From Solirubrobacteraceae bacterium (lineage in GTDB: Bacteria; Actinomycetota; Thermoleophilia; Solirubrobacterales; Solirubrobacteraceae), in the NCBI GenBank assembly GCA_025935735.1, contig JAICUS010000076.1:1-14871 (forward strand): a stretch of 14,871 nt of DNA, in the 5' to 3' direction. The notes beneath the pieces are model-generated. The model saw nothing but the letters and a program-made list of their open reading frames with translations. It did not search any database and had not been told where the DNA came from. The position numbers and the translations under genes were made by a program. Position 1 is the stretch's first letter, and the number at the start of each line of letters is the position of its first letter. Positions 7,701-13,484 of the stretch are shown here, piece by piece.

Positions 7701-10546
7701 CGAACCTGGCGGGGGCGGTCGTCCAGATCACCGGCGCCTGCAAGCCGGCGGAGGACGTGCTCGTCTTCTCCGGCCAGAACGGCATCACCGGCACGTACAC
7801 GGCGGCCACCTGCCGCCTCGTCCTCGCCGGCAGCGCGAGCCCGGCCAACTACGAGACGGCGCTGCGCTCCGTGCGCTACGAGGACAGCTCGGACACGCCG
7901 GACACGAGCACGCGGACGGTCGCGTTCACGGTCAACGACGGCACGCTGGACAGCAACAGCCAGACGCGCGACGTCACCGTGGCCGCGGCCAACGACTCGC
8001 CGATGGCGGGCGCCGACACGTTCAGTGGAACCAACAGCGCGCTGGCGGGGGTGACCCTCGCGGTCGGGACGTCGCCGGCCGAGCCGAACGTCGCGGTGGC
8101 CGGCAGCCTGCTGGACAACGACTCCGACCCCGACACCCCGAAGGCGGACCTGACCGCGTCGGCGCCCGCGACGAGCGCCCACGGCGGGACGGTCACGGTC
8201 AACGCCGACGGCACGTTCAGCTACACGCCGGCGCCGGGCTTCACCGGCACCGACACCTTCACCTACACCGTGCACGACCACGGCACGCCCGACCGGACCG
8301 CGACGGCGACCGTGACGATCAACGTGGCCGGGCCGCGCGTCTGGTTCGTCGACCCGAGCGCCGCCGCGGGCGGCGACGGCACGTCGCGCGCGCCGCTGAA
8401 CTCGCTCGCGCCGCTGAGCACCGGCGGCGCGTCCGACACGCTCGACGGCACCGGCGACGTGATCTTCGTCCACCAGGGCAACGCCGCCGCGTCCGGCTTC
8501 GTGCTGGAGGCCGGCCAGCGCCTGGTCGGCCAGCCGCAGGGGCTCAGCGTGACCGACAGCCTGGCGCGCAACCTGACCCTGGTGCCGGCCGGCGGTGCGA
8601 ACCCGCAGATCCTCGGCGGGCTGACGCTGGCCGACGGGAACACGGTCCAGCGCGTCGACGTGATCGGCTCGTCCGTGACCGGCACCGGCGTGAACACCCT
8701 GACCTACGGCGCCAACACGCTGATCACCGGCGGCGGGCTCGCGCTCACCGGCGGCAACGGCGCCGTCAGCGTGGGCGCCCACATCGCCACCACGGCCGGC
8801 CACTCCGTGAGCATCGCCAACCGCACCGGCGGCACGACCACGCTCTCGGGCCAGGTCGACGACACCGGCACCGGCATCAGCCTCACTTCGAACACCGGCG
8901 CCGCCGTCGCGTTCACCGGCACGATCACGGCCCGCACGTTCAGCGCGTCGGGCGGCGGCACCGTCACGGCCACCGGCACGGGCAGCAAGCTCGCCGCGAC
9001 CGCGACTGCGCTGACGGTGAGCAACACGGGCATCGGCGCCGCCGGGCTGACCTTCCAGAGCATCACGTCCAACGGCGCGGCGAGCGGGATCGTGCTCGAC
9101 AACACCGGCACGGCCGGCGGCCTGACGGTCACCGGCGCCGGCTCGGTGGCCCAGGGCGGAGACTCCTCCGGCGGCGTGATCCAGAACACGACCGGGATGG
9201 GCGTCTCGCTCGCCAACACGAGCGCCGTGTCGCTGAACAACATGCGGATCACCAACACGGCCGGCGGCCCCGGCGTCTCGGGCACCGGCGTGAAGGGCTT
9301 CAGCTTCACGAACGGCACCGTGACCAACTCGGGCTTCGATGCGACGAACACGACCGTGTGCGCGACGGCTCCCGCCACCGCACATTGCCCGTTCGACTCC
9401 AACATCGCGCTCAACAGCAACGGTGCGACGGTCGACAACGTCGACGGCGCGGTGACGATCACCAACGACGTGCTGTCCAACGCCTACCAGTTCGGCGTCG
9501 ACATCCTCAACAACAGCGGCACGATCTCGAACCTGGACATCTCGGACAACGCCATCACGAGCCCGACGGCCCCGGCCGACAGCGCGGGCTCCGGCCTGCG
9601 CGTCCAGGCGCTCGGCTCCGCTGGCGGCGCCGCGTCGATCGCCAAGGGCACGCTGAACGGCAACACCATCCAGAACTTCCCCAACGGCGGCGGCATCGTC
9701 GTCCAGGGCGGCAACACCAGCTCCGCGGGCGCGCCCGGCGGGTCGTTCGGGACCGGGGCGGGCGCCAACGCCGTCCAGATCGACGGCAACCTGATCCGCG
9801 GGCAGAGCGCCGCCGTCCCGCTGGCCACCAACTGCATCCTGGTGACGATGCCGGGCCACGGCACCGGCTTCATCGACGTCTCCGGCAACGGCACGGCGGC
9901 GAACCCGCTGGCGTTCAACCGGGGCAACTGCGTCTCGCTCAATGTGACCGGCGCCTACCACATGACCGCGAGCGTCACCAACAACGTGGTCAAGCCGCAG
10001 AGCCAGAACAGCGGCGCGTTCGGGATCGCCGGCGGCACGGACAAGCAGGTGCTGGCCGACACGAGCACGGCCGACTCCGCCGTGCTGAACCTGACCGCGA
10101 CCGGCAACACCGTCACGAGCACCACCGGCGTCGGCATCTACTTCCTGGCCAACAGCCAGGGCACGCTGAACGCGCGGATCCAGAACAACACCGCTGGCCC
10201 GCCGACGGACGCCGGCGTGGCCCGGCCGGGCATCCGCGTCGACTCCGGCACGTCGTCCGGCACCGCGGTGAACACGACGGTCTGCCTGCAGGTCGCCAAC
10301 AACACCGCCACGGGCTCCAGCAATGGCGCCTTCCAGTTCGACGGCGTCGCGCTGCGCAAAGAAGGCAACGTGCCGACGACGAACGCGTTCGGGCTCGTCG
10401 GGCTGGCGGCGCCGGCCACGGATGCCCAGATGCAGAGCTACGTGCGGGCCCAGAACCCGGCGGAGGTCCAGGGCGACGCCGCCGGCGGCGCGCTGATCAA
10501 TTCGCACGCCGGCAGCCCGTGGACGAGTTGCACGCTCCCGTTCTAA
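4787..10546 (+). CDS. Giant exported RTX/cadherin/beta-helix protein
   Basis: This is a predicted secreted or surface protein of 1919 aa. A Sec-type signal (basic MNR, hydrophobic core, likely cut after ASA at residue 29) opens the protein; an LGGC at 15-18 could instead act as a weak lipobox. Residues about 49-240 hold RTX-type calcium-binding nonapeptides (nine consecutive GxDxLxGGx-like units, then a second degenerate block). Residues about 250-343 form a cadherin domain (SVAENQPAGT start, DVNEPP end). Residues about 346-1181 contain some seven cadherin-like or bacterial Ig-like modules, several ending VNPVNDAPV. From about 1183 (VWFVDPSAAAGGDGTS) to the end is an Asn/Gly/Thr-rich right-handed beta-helix like those of pectate lyases and adhesins, with no obvious catalytic motif. 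No sortase signal or C-terminal membrane anchor is seen. An adhesin or matrix role is inferred. It leads the collar-gene operon with an 18-bp gap. Confidence 0.9.
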   Translation: MDFRMNRLWMAAIALGGCLAGLAPAAASARPIDPPVARAARLPACTIVGTQGADVLTGTPGPDVICARGGDDVIFGGPGDDVIFGGPGNDRLAGGAGDDRLYGWRGADRLSGGSGDDFLQGGPDADRLAGGPGTDTADYSTRHGSLHVTLGRGADDGLRGEGDDVRGDVEIVRAGSGDDVLVGTGRANGLYGGAGRDLLRGRGGRDTLAGGRGVDTIVCGRRGSARVLAGARDHLHGCRRPTPQPGHPGAVIRLSNASVAENQPAGTLVGTLSARGYHRPRFALAGGPDDASFAISGNRLVTGAVFDFETRSDYTVGIRVTARHRRPSARAFTITITDVNEPPAVNSAPVAAGGAVTLDEDHPTAVDLGALASDAETGDANLTYTIVGAPAHGTLTGAGPAPTYTPAANYHGPDAFTYNVTDRGAPDGCTGAPPACAAPLSSATQTVSLTVNPVNDAPVAASSSLSVDEDGTLPVSLSATDVETSPANLTYAIVSGPAHGTLTGAGAARTYTPDPDYNGPDTITYRVTDRGDPDNCGAPGPGCTAPVSSTGTITLAVNPVDDAPVLTLPAGPVAATLGAGTALSGLSVNDVDADPGDIQLTLSVLHGTLTVDTGVLGGVSPLQVAGDGTGQVTITAPQLSIRTTLNSADGVSYHAAAAGPDTLSATADDLGHTGSGGPLSDAGTVAIVVDSPPVAADQNVTTDEDTAKAITLAATDADGDPLTFAIVSGPAHGTLTGAGSARTYTPDPDYNGADSFTFKANDGHVDSAPATVSLTVNPVNDAPVLAGTEAAALAYTENDPATAITATTTVSDVDSANFDTGTLTADFSAGGTSDDRLEIATAGPIATAGANVTFNGTTIGTFAGGTGTTPLVVTLNANADAAATQALVRAIAYRNVSDSPATAARTVRLVLTDGDGGTSAPATRDVNVTAVDDAPALAAIETAPLPYTESVDAAPAQTAVTGALTVGDVDDANLAGAVVQITGACKPAEDVLVFSGQNGITGTYTAATCRLVLAGSASPANYETALRSVRYEDSSDTPDTSTRTVAFTVNDGTLDSNSQTRDVTVAAANDSPMAGADTFSGTNSALAGVTLAVGTSPAEPNVAVAGSLLDNDSDPDTPKADLTASAPATSAHGGTVTVNADGTFSYTPAPGFTGTDTFTYTVHDHGTPDRTATATVTINVAGPRVWFVDPSAAAGGDGTSRAPLNSLAPLSTGGASDTLDGTGDVIFVHQGNAAASGFVLEAGQRLVGQPQGLSVTDSLARNLTLVPAGGANPQILGGLTLADGNTVQRVDVIGSSVTGTGVNTLTYGANTLITGGGLALTGGNGAVSVGAHIATTAGHSVSIANRTGGTTTLSGQVDDTGTGISLTSNTGAAVAFTGTITARTFSASGGGTVTATGTGSKLAATATALTVSNTGIGAAGLTFQSITSNGAASGIVLDNTGTAGGLTVTGAGSVAQGGDSSGGVIQNTTGMGVSLANTSAVSLNNMRITNTAGGPGVSGTGVKGFSFTNGTVTNSGFDATNTTVCATAPATAHCPFDSNIALNSNGATVDNVDGAVTITNDVLSNAYQFGVDILNNSGTISNLDISDNAITSPTAPADSAGSGLRVQALGSAGGAASIAKGTLNGNTIQNFPNGGGIVVQGGNTSSAGAPGGSFGTGAGANAVQIDGNLIRGQSAAVPLATNCILVTMPGHGTGFIDVSGNGTAANPLAFNRGNCVSLNVTGAYHMTASVTNNVVKPQSQNSGAFGIAGGTDKQVLADTSTADSAVLNLTATGNTVTSTTGVGIYFLANSQGTLNARIQNNTAGPPTDAGVARPGIRVDSGTSSGTAVNTTVCLQVANNTATGSSNGAFQFDGVALRKEGNVPTTNAFGLVGLAAPATDAQMQSYVRAQNPAEVQGDAAGGALINSHAGSPWTSCTLPF
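4931..5200 (+). repeat. RTX-type nonapeptide repeat block (27-bp period)
   Basis: About nine consecutive GGxGxDxLx-like nonapeptides are encoded here, each binding calcium in known RTX beta-rolls. At DNA level two adjacent units (4997-5013 and 5024-5040) share the same 13 bases ACGTCATCTTCGG at a 27-bp offset. The block sits directly after the signal peptide, whereas classical RTX proteins carry it near the C-terminus. Confidence 0.85.
6260..6355 (+). repeat. Cadherin-like module repeat, copy A
   Basis: The stretch encodes AIVSGPAHGTLTGAG followed by RTYTPDPDYNG. It recurs 699 bp (233 codons) downstream at 6959-7054 with few base changes, and a more diverged relative lies near 5938-6039. The DNA-level likeness marks copies A and B as the most recent duplication in the array. 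Confidence 0.75.
6959..7054 (+). repeat. Cadherin-like module repeat, copy B
   Basis: This is the partner of the copy at 6260-6355. The encoded residues are identical over AIVSGPAHGTLTGAG and RTYTPDPDYNG, and then diverge (ADSFTF against PDTITY). The intervening module is of a different type, so the two copies are not direct neighbours. Confidence 0.75.
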
Positions 10547-10553
10547 GCGACAC

Positions 10554-10560
10554 AGGAGGT
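10554..10560 (+). promoter_or_regulatory. Ribosome binding site before the TTG-started first collar gene
   Basis: AGGAGGT, a near-complete anti-Shine-Dalgarno match, lies 4 nt before TTG at 10565. It decides the start: no ATG or GTG in this frame aligns with the other two collar proteins' first residues, while the TTG start makes all three collinear from residue 1. Confidence 0.8.
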
Positions 10561-10564
10561 CCAG

Positions 10565-11071
10565 TTGTCTGAGCCGTTCCTGTCGGAAATCAGGCTGATG
10601 AGCTTCTCCTATCCGCCGAGGGGCTGGGCGTTCTGCAACGGGCAGCTGCTGCCCATCAACCAGAACCAGGCGCTGTTCTCGCTGCTGGGCACGACGTACG
10701 GCGGCGACGGCCGCATCACGTTCGCGCTGCCGGACCTGCGCGGCCGGACGCCCATCCACATGGGCGGCGGCTTCACGCTGGGGGAGCGCGCCGGCGAGGC
10801 GAGCCACACGCTGACGATCAGCGAGTTGCCCGAGCACGTCCATCCGGTGAACGCCACGACGGCGGCCGCCACGACCGGCACGCCGGGCAACAGCGTCATG
10901 CTCGCCACCTCCAACGGCGCCAACGGCTACCAGTCCCCGCAGAACCTCGTGGCGATGGATCCGTCGGCCAGCTCGGTGGTCGGCGGCAGCCAGCCGCACG
11001 AGAACCAGCAGCCGCAGCTCGTGCTCGCGTACTGCATCGCCCTGGTGGGCATCTTCCCGTCGAGGAACTGA
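10565..11071 (+). CDS. Tail-collar domain protein (microcystin-dependent protein-like), copy 1
   Basis: The 168-aa product belongs to the tail-collar family (Pfam Tail_Collar; COG4675 MdpB-like), related to the receptor-facing tip of phage short tail fibres but often found outside phages. Its collar core is residues 7-61 (EIRLMSF, GWAFCNGQLLP, LLGTTYGGDG, FALPDLRGR). A Ser/Thr/Ala-rich middle follows, with HVH at 91-93; HxH pairs bind metal in T4 fibre trimers. A conserved C-terminus (residues 140-168, GGSQPHENQQPQ to IFPSRN) closes the protein. It has no signal peptide or membrane helix. About 40 of its first 61 residues match copy 2 by my count. It lies 18 bp after the giant gene. The likely product is a trimeric fibre-tip or adhesin subunit; how it leaves the cell is unclear. 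Confidence 0.92.
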   Translation: MSEPFLSEIRLMSFSYPPRGWAFCNGQLLPINQNQALFSLLGTTYGGDGRITFALPDLRGRTPIHMGGGFTLGERAGEASHTLTISELPEHVHPVNATTAAATTGTPGNSVMLATSNGANGYQSPQNLVAMDPSASSVVGGSQPHENQQPQLVLAYCIALVGIFPSRN

Positions 11072-11075
11072 GGAG
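11071..11075 (+). promoter_or_regulatory. Ribosome binding site of collar copy 2
   Basis: AGGAG overlaps the last base of the upstream stop codon and sits 6 nt before the ATG at 11082, supporting coupled translation of the collar series. Confidence 0.65.
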
Positions 11076-11081
11076 ACCGGC

Positions 11082-11591
11082 ATGGGACAGCCATACATCG
11101 GCGAGATCCGCATGTTCGGCGGCAACTTCGCCCCGGCCGGCTGGGCGTTCTGCGACGGCCAGTTGCTGCCGATCGCGGAGAACGACGCGCTGTTCGCGCT
11201 GATCGGCACCACCTACGGCGGCGACGGCCAGACCACGTTCGCGCTGCCGGACCTGCGCGGACGGGTTCCCGTGCACGAGGGCCCCGGCTATCTGCAGGGC
11301 CAGCTGTCGGGAGTCGAGTCGGTCACGCTCAGCGTGGGGCAGGTCCCCGCGCACAGCCACCCGCTGCTGGGTTCCTCGGACAACGCCACCACCACCGGCC
11401 CGACCGGGAACGTCCCGGGGACGAGCGCGGAGGTCACGGTGTTCCCCTACGGGACGGACAACCCGCCGACCACGCTCGCCACGCAGTCGGTGTCGCCGGC
11501 CGGCGGGAGCCAGCCGCACGACAACTTCCAGCCGTACCTGTGCGTCAACTTCATCATCTCGCTCTTCGGGATCTTCCCGCCCCAGAACTAG
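11082..11591 (+). CDS. Tail-collar domain protein (microcystin-dependent protein-like), copy 2
   Basis: This 169-aa paralog aligns without gaps to copies 1 and 3 over the first 61 residues (GEIRMFGGNF, WAFCDGQLLP, IGTTYGGDG, FALPDLRGR). HSH is at residues 91-93, the same position as HVH in copy 1. The middle (residues about 95-140) differs fully in sequence from its neighbours. The end (GGSQPHDNFQPYL to GIFPPQN, 141-169) is the family's signature. It is the only one of the three with an ATG start. No export signal is visible. Gaps of 10 bp on each side show it is co-transcribed. The different middle regions suggest that the three copies are not interchangeable; they may form a heteromeric fibre or recognise different ligands. 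Confidence 0.92.
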   Translation: MGQPYIGEIRMFGGNFAPAGWAFCDGQLLPIAENDALFALIGTTYGGDGQTTFALPDLRGRVPVHEGPGYLQGQLSGVESVTLSVGQVPAHSHPLLGSSDNATTTGPTGNVPGTSAEVTVFPYGTDNPPTTLATQSVSPAGGSQPHDNFQPYLCVNFIISLFGIFPPQN

Positions 11592-11595
11592 GAGG
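11589..11595 (+). promoter_or_regulatory. Ribosome binding site overlapping a stop, before TTG-started collar copy 3
   Basis: TAGGAGG includes the stop codon of copy 2 (TAG, 11589-11591) and lies 6 nt before the TTG at 11602. The match and spacing support the TTG start and suggest translational coupling. Confidence 0.75.
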
Positions 11596-11601
11596 CCAGC
11601 G

Positions 11602-12123
11602 TTGTCCGACCAGTTCCTCGCGGAGATCCGGGTCTTCCCGTTCAACTTCGCTCCCCTCGGCTGGGCCCTGTGCGACGGGCAGCTGCTCCCGATCTCGCAG
11701 AACACCGCGCTGTTCTCCCTGCTCGGCACGACCTACGGCGGCGACGGGAAGTCCACCTTCGCGCTGCCGAACATCCAGGGCCGGGCGGTCATGCACCCGG
11801 GTCAGGGCCCGGGCCTGAGCCTGCACGACCTGGGCGAGGAGGGCGGCGAGGCCAGCGTCAGCCTGCTGCAGTCGGAGATCCCCGTGCACAGCCACTCGAT
11901 CTCGGCGTCCCAGAGCGACGGCGGCGACCGCAGCCCGGCCAACGAGCGGTTCGCCGTGGGCACGGGCGGCATCCAGATGTACGCGGCGCCGGGCGCGGTG
12001 ACCCAGCTCGCCCAGCAGACCTGGACGCCGGCCGGCGGGAACGCCGCGCACAACAACATGGCGCCCTACCTGACGCTGAGCTTCTGCATCGCGCTGCAGG
12101 GGATCTTCCCCCCGCGGGGATGA
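11602..12123 (+). CDS. Tail-collar domain protein (microcystin-dependent protein-like), copy 3
   Basis: This is the third paralog, 173 aa, from a TTG start that makes it collinear with copies 1 and 2 (AEIRVFPFNF, WALCDGQLLP, LLGTTYGGDG, FALPNIQGR). A five-residue insertion after the collar core (GPGLSLHDLGEEGGEA region) moves its HSH to 96-98. The C-terminus (WTPAGGNAAHNNMAPYL to GIFPPRG) is the family signature. No signal peptide or transmembrane helix is seen. Its TGA overlaps the ATG of the acetyltransferase gene (ATGA, 12120-12123), the tightest link in this operon. Phage-derived ancestry is known for the family, but no other phage gene is nearby. Confidence 0.92.
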   Translation: MSDQFLAEIRVFPFNFAPLGWALCDGQLLPISQNTALFSLLGTTYGGDGKSTFALPNIQGRAVMHPGQGPGLSLHDLGEEGGEASVSLLQSEIPVHSHSISASQSDGGDRSPANERFAVGTGGIQMYAAPGAVTQLAQQTWTPAGGNAAHNNMAPYLTLSFCIALQGIFPPRG

Positions 12124-12599
12124 CGCCGGGGGTCGCGCTGCGGCCGGCCGGCGCGTCCGACCGGCCGCTGCTGCTGCGGGTGTTCGCCGGCACCCGCGCG
12201 CGGGAGCTGGCGCTGCTGCCGGGTGACGCCGCGGCGAGGGACGCGTTCCTGCGCCTGCAATTCGACGCGCAGGAGCGCTCCTACCGCGCCCAGTCCCCGG
12301 ACGCCGCCGTCGACGTCGTGCTGGTGGACGGCGAGCCCGCCGGCCGGCTGATCGTCGCCCGCGGCGAGCGGGAGATCCGCATCCTCGACATCGCGCTGCT
12401 GCCGGAGCACCGCGGCGCCGGCGTGGGGACCGTGCTCCTGCAGCGGCTCCTGGCCGAGGCCGACGCGCGCGGCGCGGCGACGACGATCCACGTCGCGCTG
12501 AGCAACCGCGCGCGGGCGCTCTACGAGCGGCTGGGCTTCGTCGAGGTCAGCCGCGACGGCGTCTACGCGGCCATGCGGCGTCCACGAGCGGCGGCTTAA
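12120..12599 (+). CDS. GNAT family N-acetyltransferase linked to the collar genes
   Basis: The 159-aa cytosolic enzyme is predicted to transfer an acetyl group from acetyl-CoA to an amine. The acetyl-CoA pyrophosphate loop is HRGAGVG (97-103) after the beta-4 strand IRILDIALLPE. N129 and YERLGF (135-140) are the usual motif-B residues. The N-terminal part has a distinctive run (TRARELALLPGD, then FLRLQFDAQERSY) that I remember from GNATs placed beside collar genes in other phyla; that recall needs a search. The ATG overlaps the stop of collar copy 3. A target on the collar or giant protein, or on a sugar or amine in the same pathway, is inferred, not shown. TAA ends the unit; the next gene starts 54 bp on. 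Confidence 0.9.
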   Translation: MTPGVALRPAGASDRPLLLRVFAGTRARELALLPGDAAARDAFLRLQFDAQERSYRAQSPDAAVDVVLVDGEPAGRLIVARGEREIRILDIALLPEHRGAGVGTVLLQRLLAEADARGAATTIHVALSNRARALYERLGFVEVSRDGVYAAMRRPRAAA

Positions 12600-12613
12600 A
12601 CCCTCGGGATTCG

Positions 12614-12629
12614 CCCGGTGCATGCCGGG
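12614..12629 (+). other. Short GC hairpin after the acetyltransferase gene
   Basis: CCCGG (12614-12618) pairs with CCGGG (12625-12629) around TGCATG. It lies 15 bp after the stop of the acetyltransferase gene, where a terminator would be expected, but it has no T-tract and the stem is only 5 bp. It may be chance in such GC-rich DNA. Confidence 0.25.
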
Positions 12630-12631
12630 GT

Positions 12632-12653
12632 GCGTCGGCCGTAGCGTCGGCCG
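12632..12653 (+). promoter_or_regulatory. Tandem 10-bp repeat and possible leaderless -10 box before the methyltransferase gene
   Basis: GCGTCGGCCG occurs at 12632-12641 and 12644-12653, ending directly at the ATG (12654). TAGCGT at 12642-12647 fits a TANNNT -10 element placed 6 nt before the start codon, as in leaderless actinobacterial genes. There is no Shine-Dalgarno match. No good -35 is visible, so confidence is low. Confidence 0.35.
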
Positions 12654-13484
12654 ATGAGCACCGCGGAGATCGAGAAGACGGCCTACGCGCTGGCGCGCAC
12701 GCCGGAGGAGTACCAGCGGCTGCGCTCGCAGGCGCGCGTGTGGGAGGAGGCGACCGCGCGGATGCTGGACCGCGTCGGCCTCGCGCCCGGTATGCGCTGC
12801 CTGGACGCGGGCTGCGGCCCGGGGGAGACGATGCGGCTGATGGCCGAGCGCGTCGGGCCGTCCGGGCGCGTGGTGGGCGTCGACGCCGACGCCGGGCTCG
12901 GCGCCCAGGCGCTGGCCATGCTGCACGAGGCCGGCCACGGCCAGTGCGAGTTCGCGGCCGTCGACCTGACCGCCGGCCTGCCGCTGCCCGGCGCGCCGTT
13001 CGACCTCGTCTACGCGCGGCTGCTGCTCTACCACCTGCCGCAGCGCGTGGACGTGCTCGCCCGGCTGTGGGAGGCCGTCGCCCCCGGCGGCCACCTGCTG
13101 GTGCAGGACTACTACGTCGACAGCATGACCGTGCTGCCGGCGCTGGACAGCGTCGACGAGTTCCGCCGCGTCGCCCTGGAGGCGTTCACCGCCGCCGGCG
13201 CGGACGTGTACGTCGGCGCGCGGCTGCCGGCGCTGTTCGCCGAGGCGGGGATCGGCGCGCCGGACGGCACCGACGTCGCCGGCCGGCTGGAGCCGTTCGC
13301 CGACGCGCTGTGGCTGTTCACCGGCGTCTACGGCGGGCTGCTGAAGACCGCGCTCGCGCACGGGGTGACCAGCGAGCGCGACGCCGCCGCCTGGCGCGCG
13401 CAGATCGCCGAGGACGCCTACCGGCACCCGGAACGGCCCGCGCTCTGGCCGCTGCTCGCCGGCGCCTACAAGCAGCGCCGATGA
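12654..13484 (+). CDS. Class I SAM-dependent methyltransferase
   Basis: The 276-aa cytosolic protein is predicted to move a methyl group from S-adenosylmethionine to an unknown acceptor. Motif I is LDAGCGPG (50-57). The acidic residue at the end of beta-2 is D77 in VVGVDAD. Motif II/III-like segments are VDLTAGLPLPGAPFDLVYA (103-121) and APGGHLLVQD (143-152), with the family's LLLYHLP between them. The C-terminal third (about 160-276) is an alpha-rich cap with no motif I recognise, typical of small-molecule methyltransferases. The ATG at 12654 has no ribosome binding site and may be leaderless. Its stop overlaps the ATG of the PLP enzyme (ATGA). The two-gene link suggests a shared pathway, but neither substrate can be read from the sequence. 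Confidence 0.9.
   Translation: MSTAEIEKTAYALARTPEEYQRLRSQARVWEEATARMLDRVGLAPGMRCLDAGCGPGETMRLMAERVGPSGRVVGVDADAGLGAQALAMLHEAGHGQCEFAAVDLTAGLPLPGAPFDLVYARLLLYHLPQRVDVLARLWEAVAPGGHLLVQDYYVDSMTVLPALDSVDEFRRVALEAFTAAGADVYVGARLPALFAEAGIGAPDGTDVAGRLEPFADALWLFTGVYGGLLKTALAHGVTSERDAAAWRAQIAEDAYRHPERPALWPLLAGAYKQRR

Noticed and set aside
10400..10546. Sortase or C-terminal anchor on the giant protein
   Set aside because: The C-terminus ends SPWTSCTLPF with no LPxTG motif, hydrophobic helix or basic tail.
9358..10572. A 404-codon + strand open frame inside the 3' part of the giant gene
   Set aside because: It is Arg/Gln/Pro/His-rich with no recognisable motif and lies wholly over the beta-helix coding frame, so it is a frame shadow.
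4808..11212. A 2134-codon open frame on the minus strand, opposite the giant and collar genes
   Set aside because: Its translation is low-complexity (Arg/Val/Ala/Gly/His-rich) with no domain signature, while the + strand encodes clear families throughout. Long antisense open frames are expected in very GC-rich coding DNA.
10565..12123. Prophage or tailocin remnant
   Set aside because: Only collar-type proteins are present. No tail tube, sheath, baseplate, terminase, portal, integrase, lysis gene or attachment repeat was found in the window.
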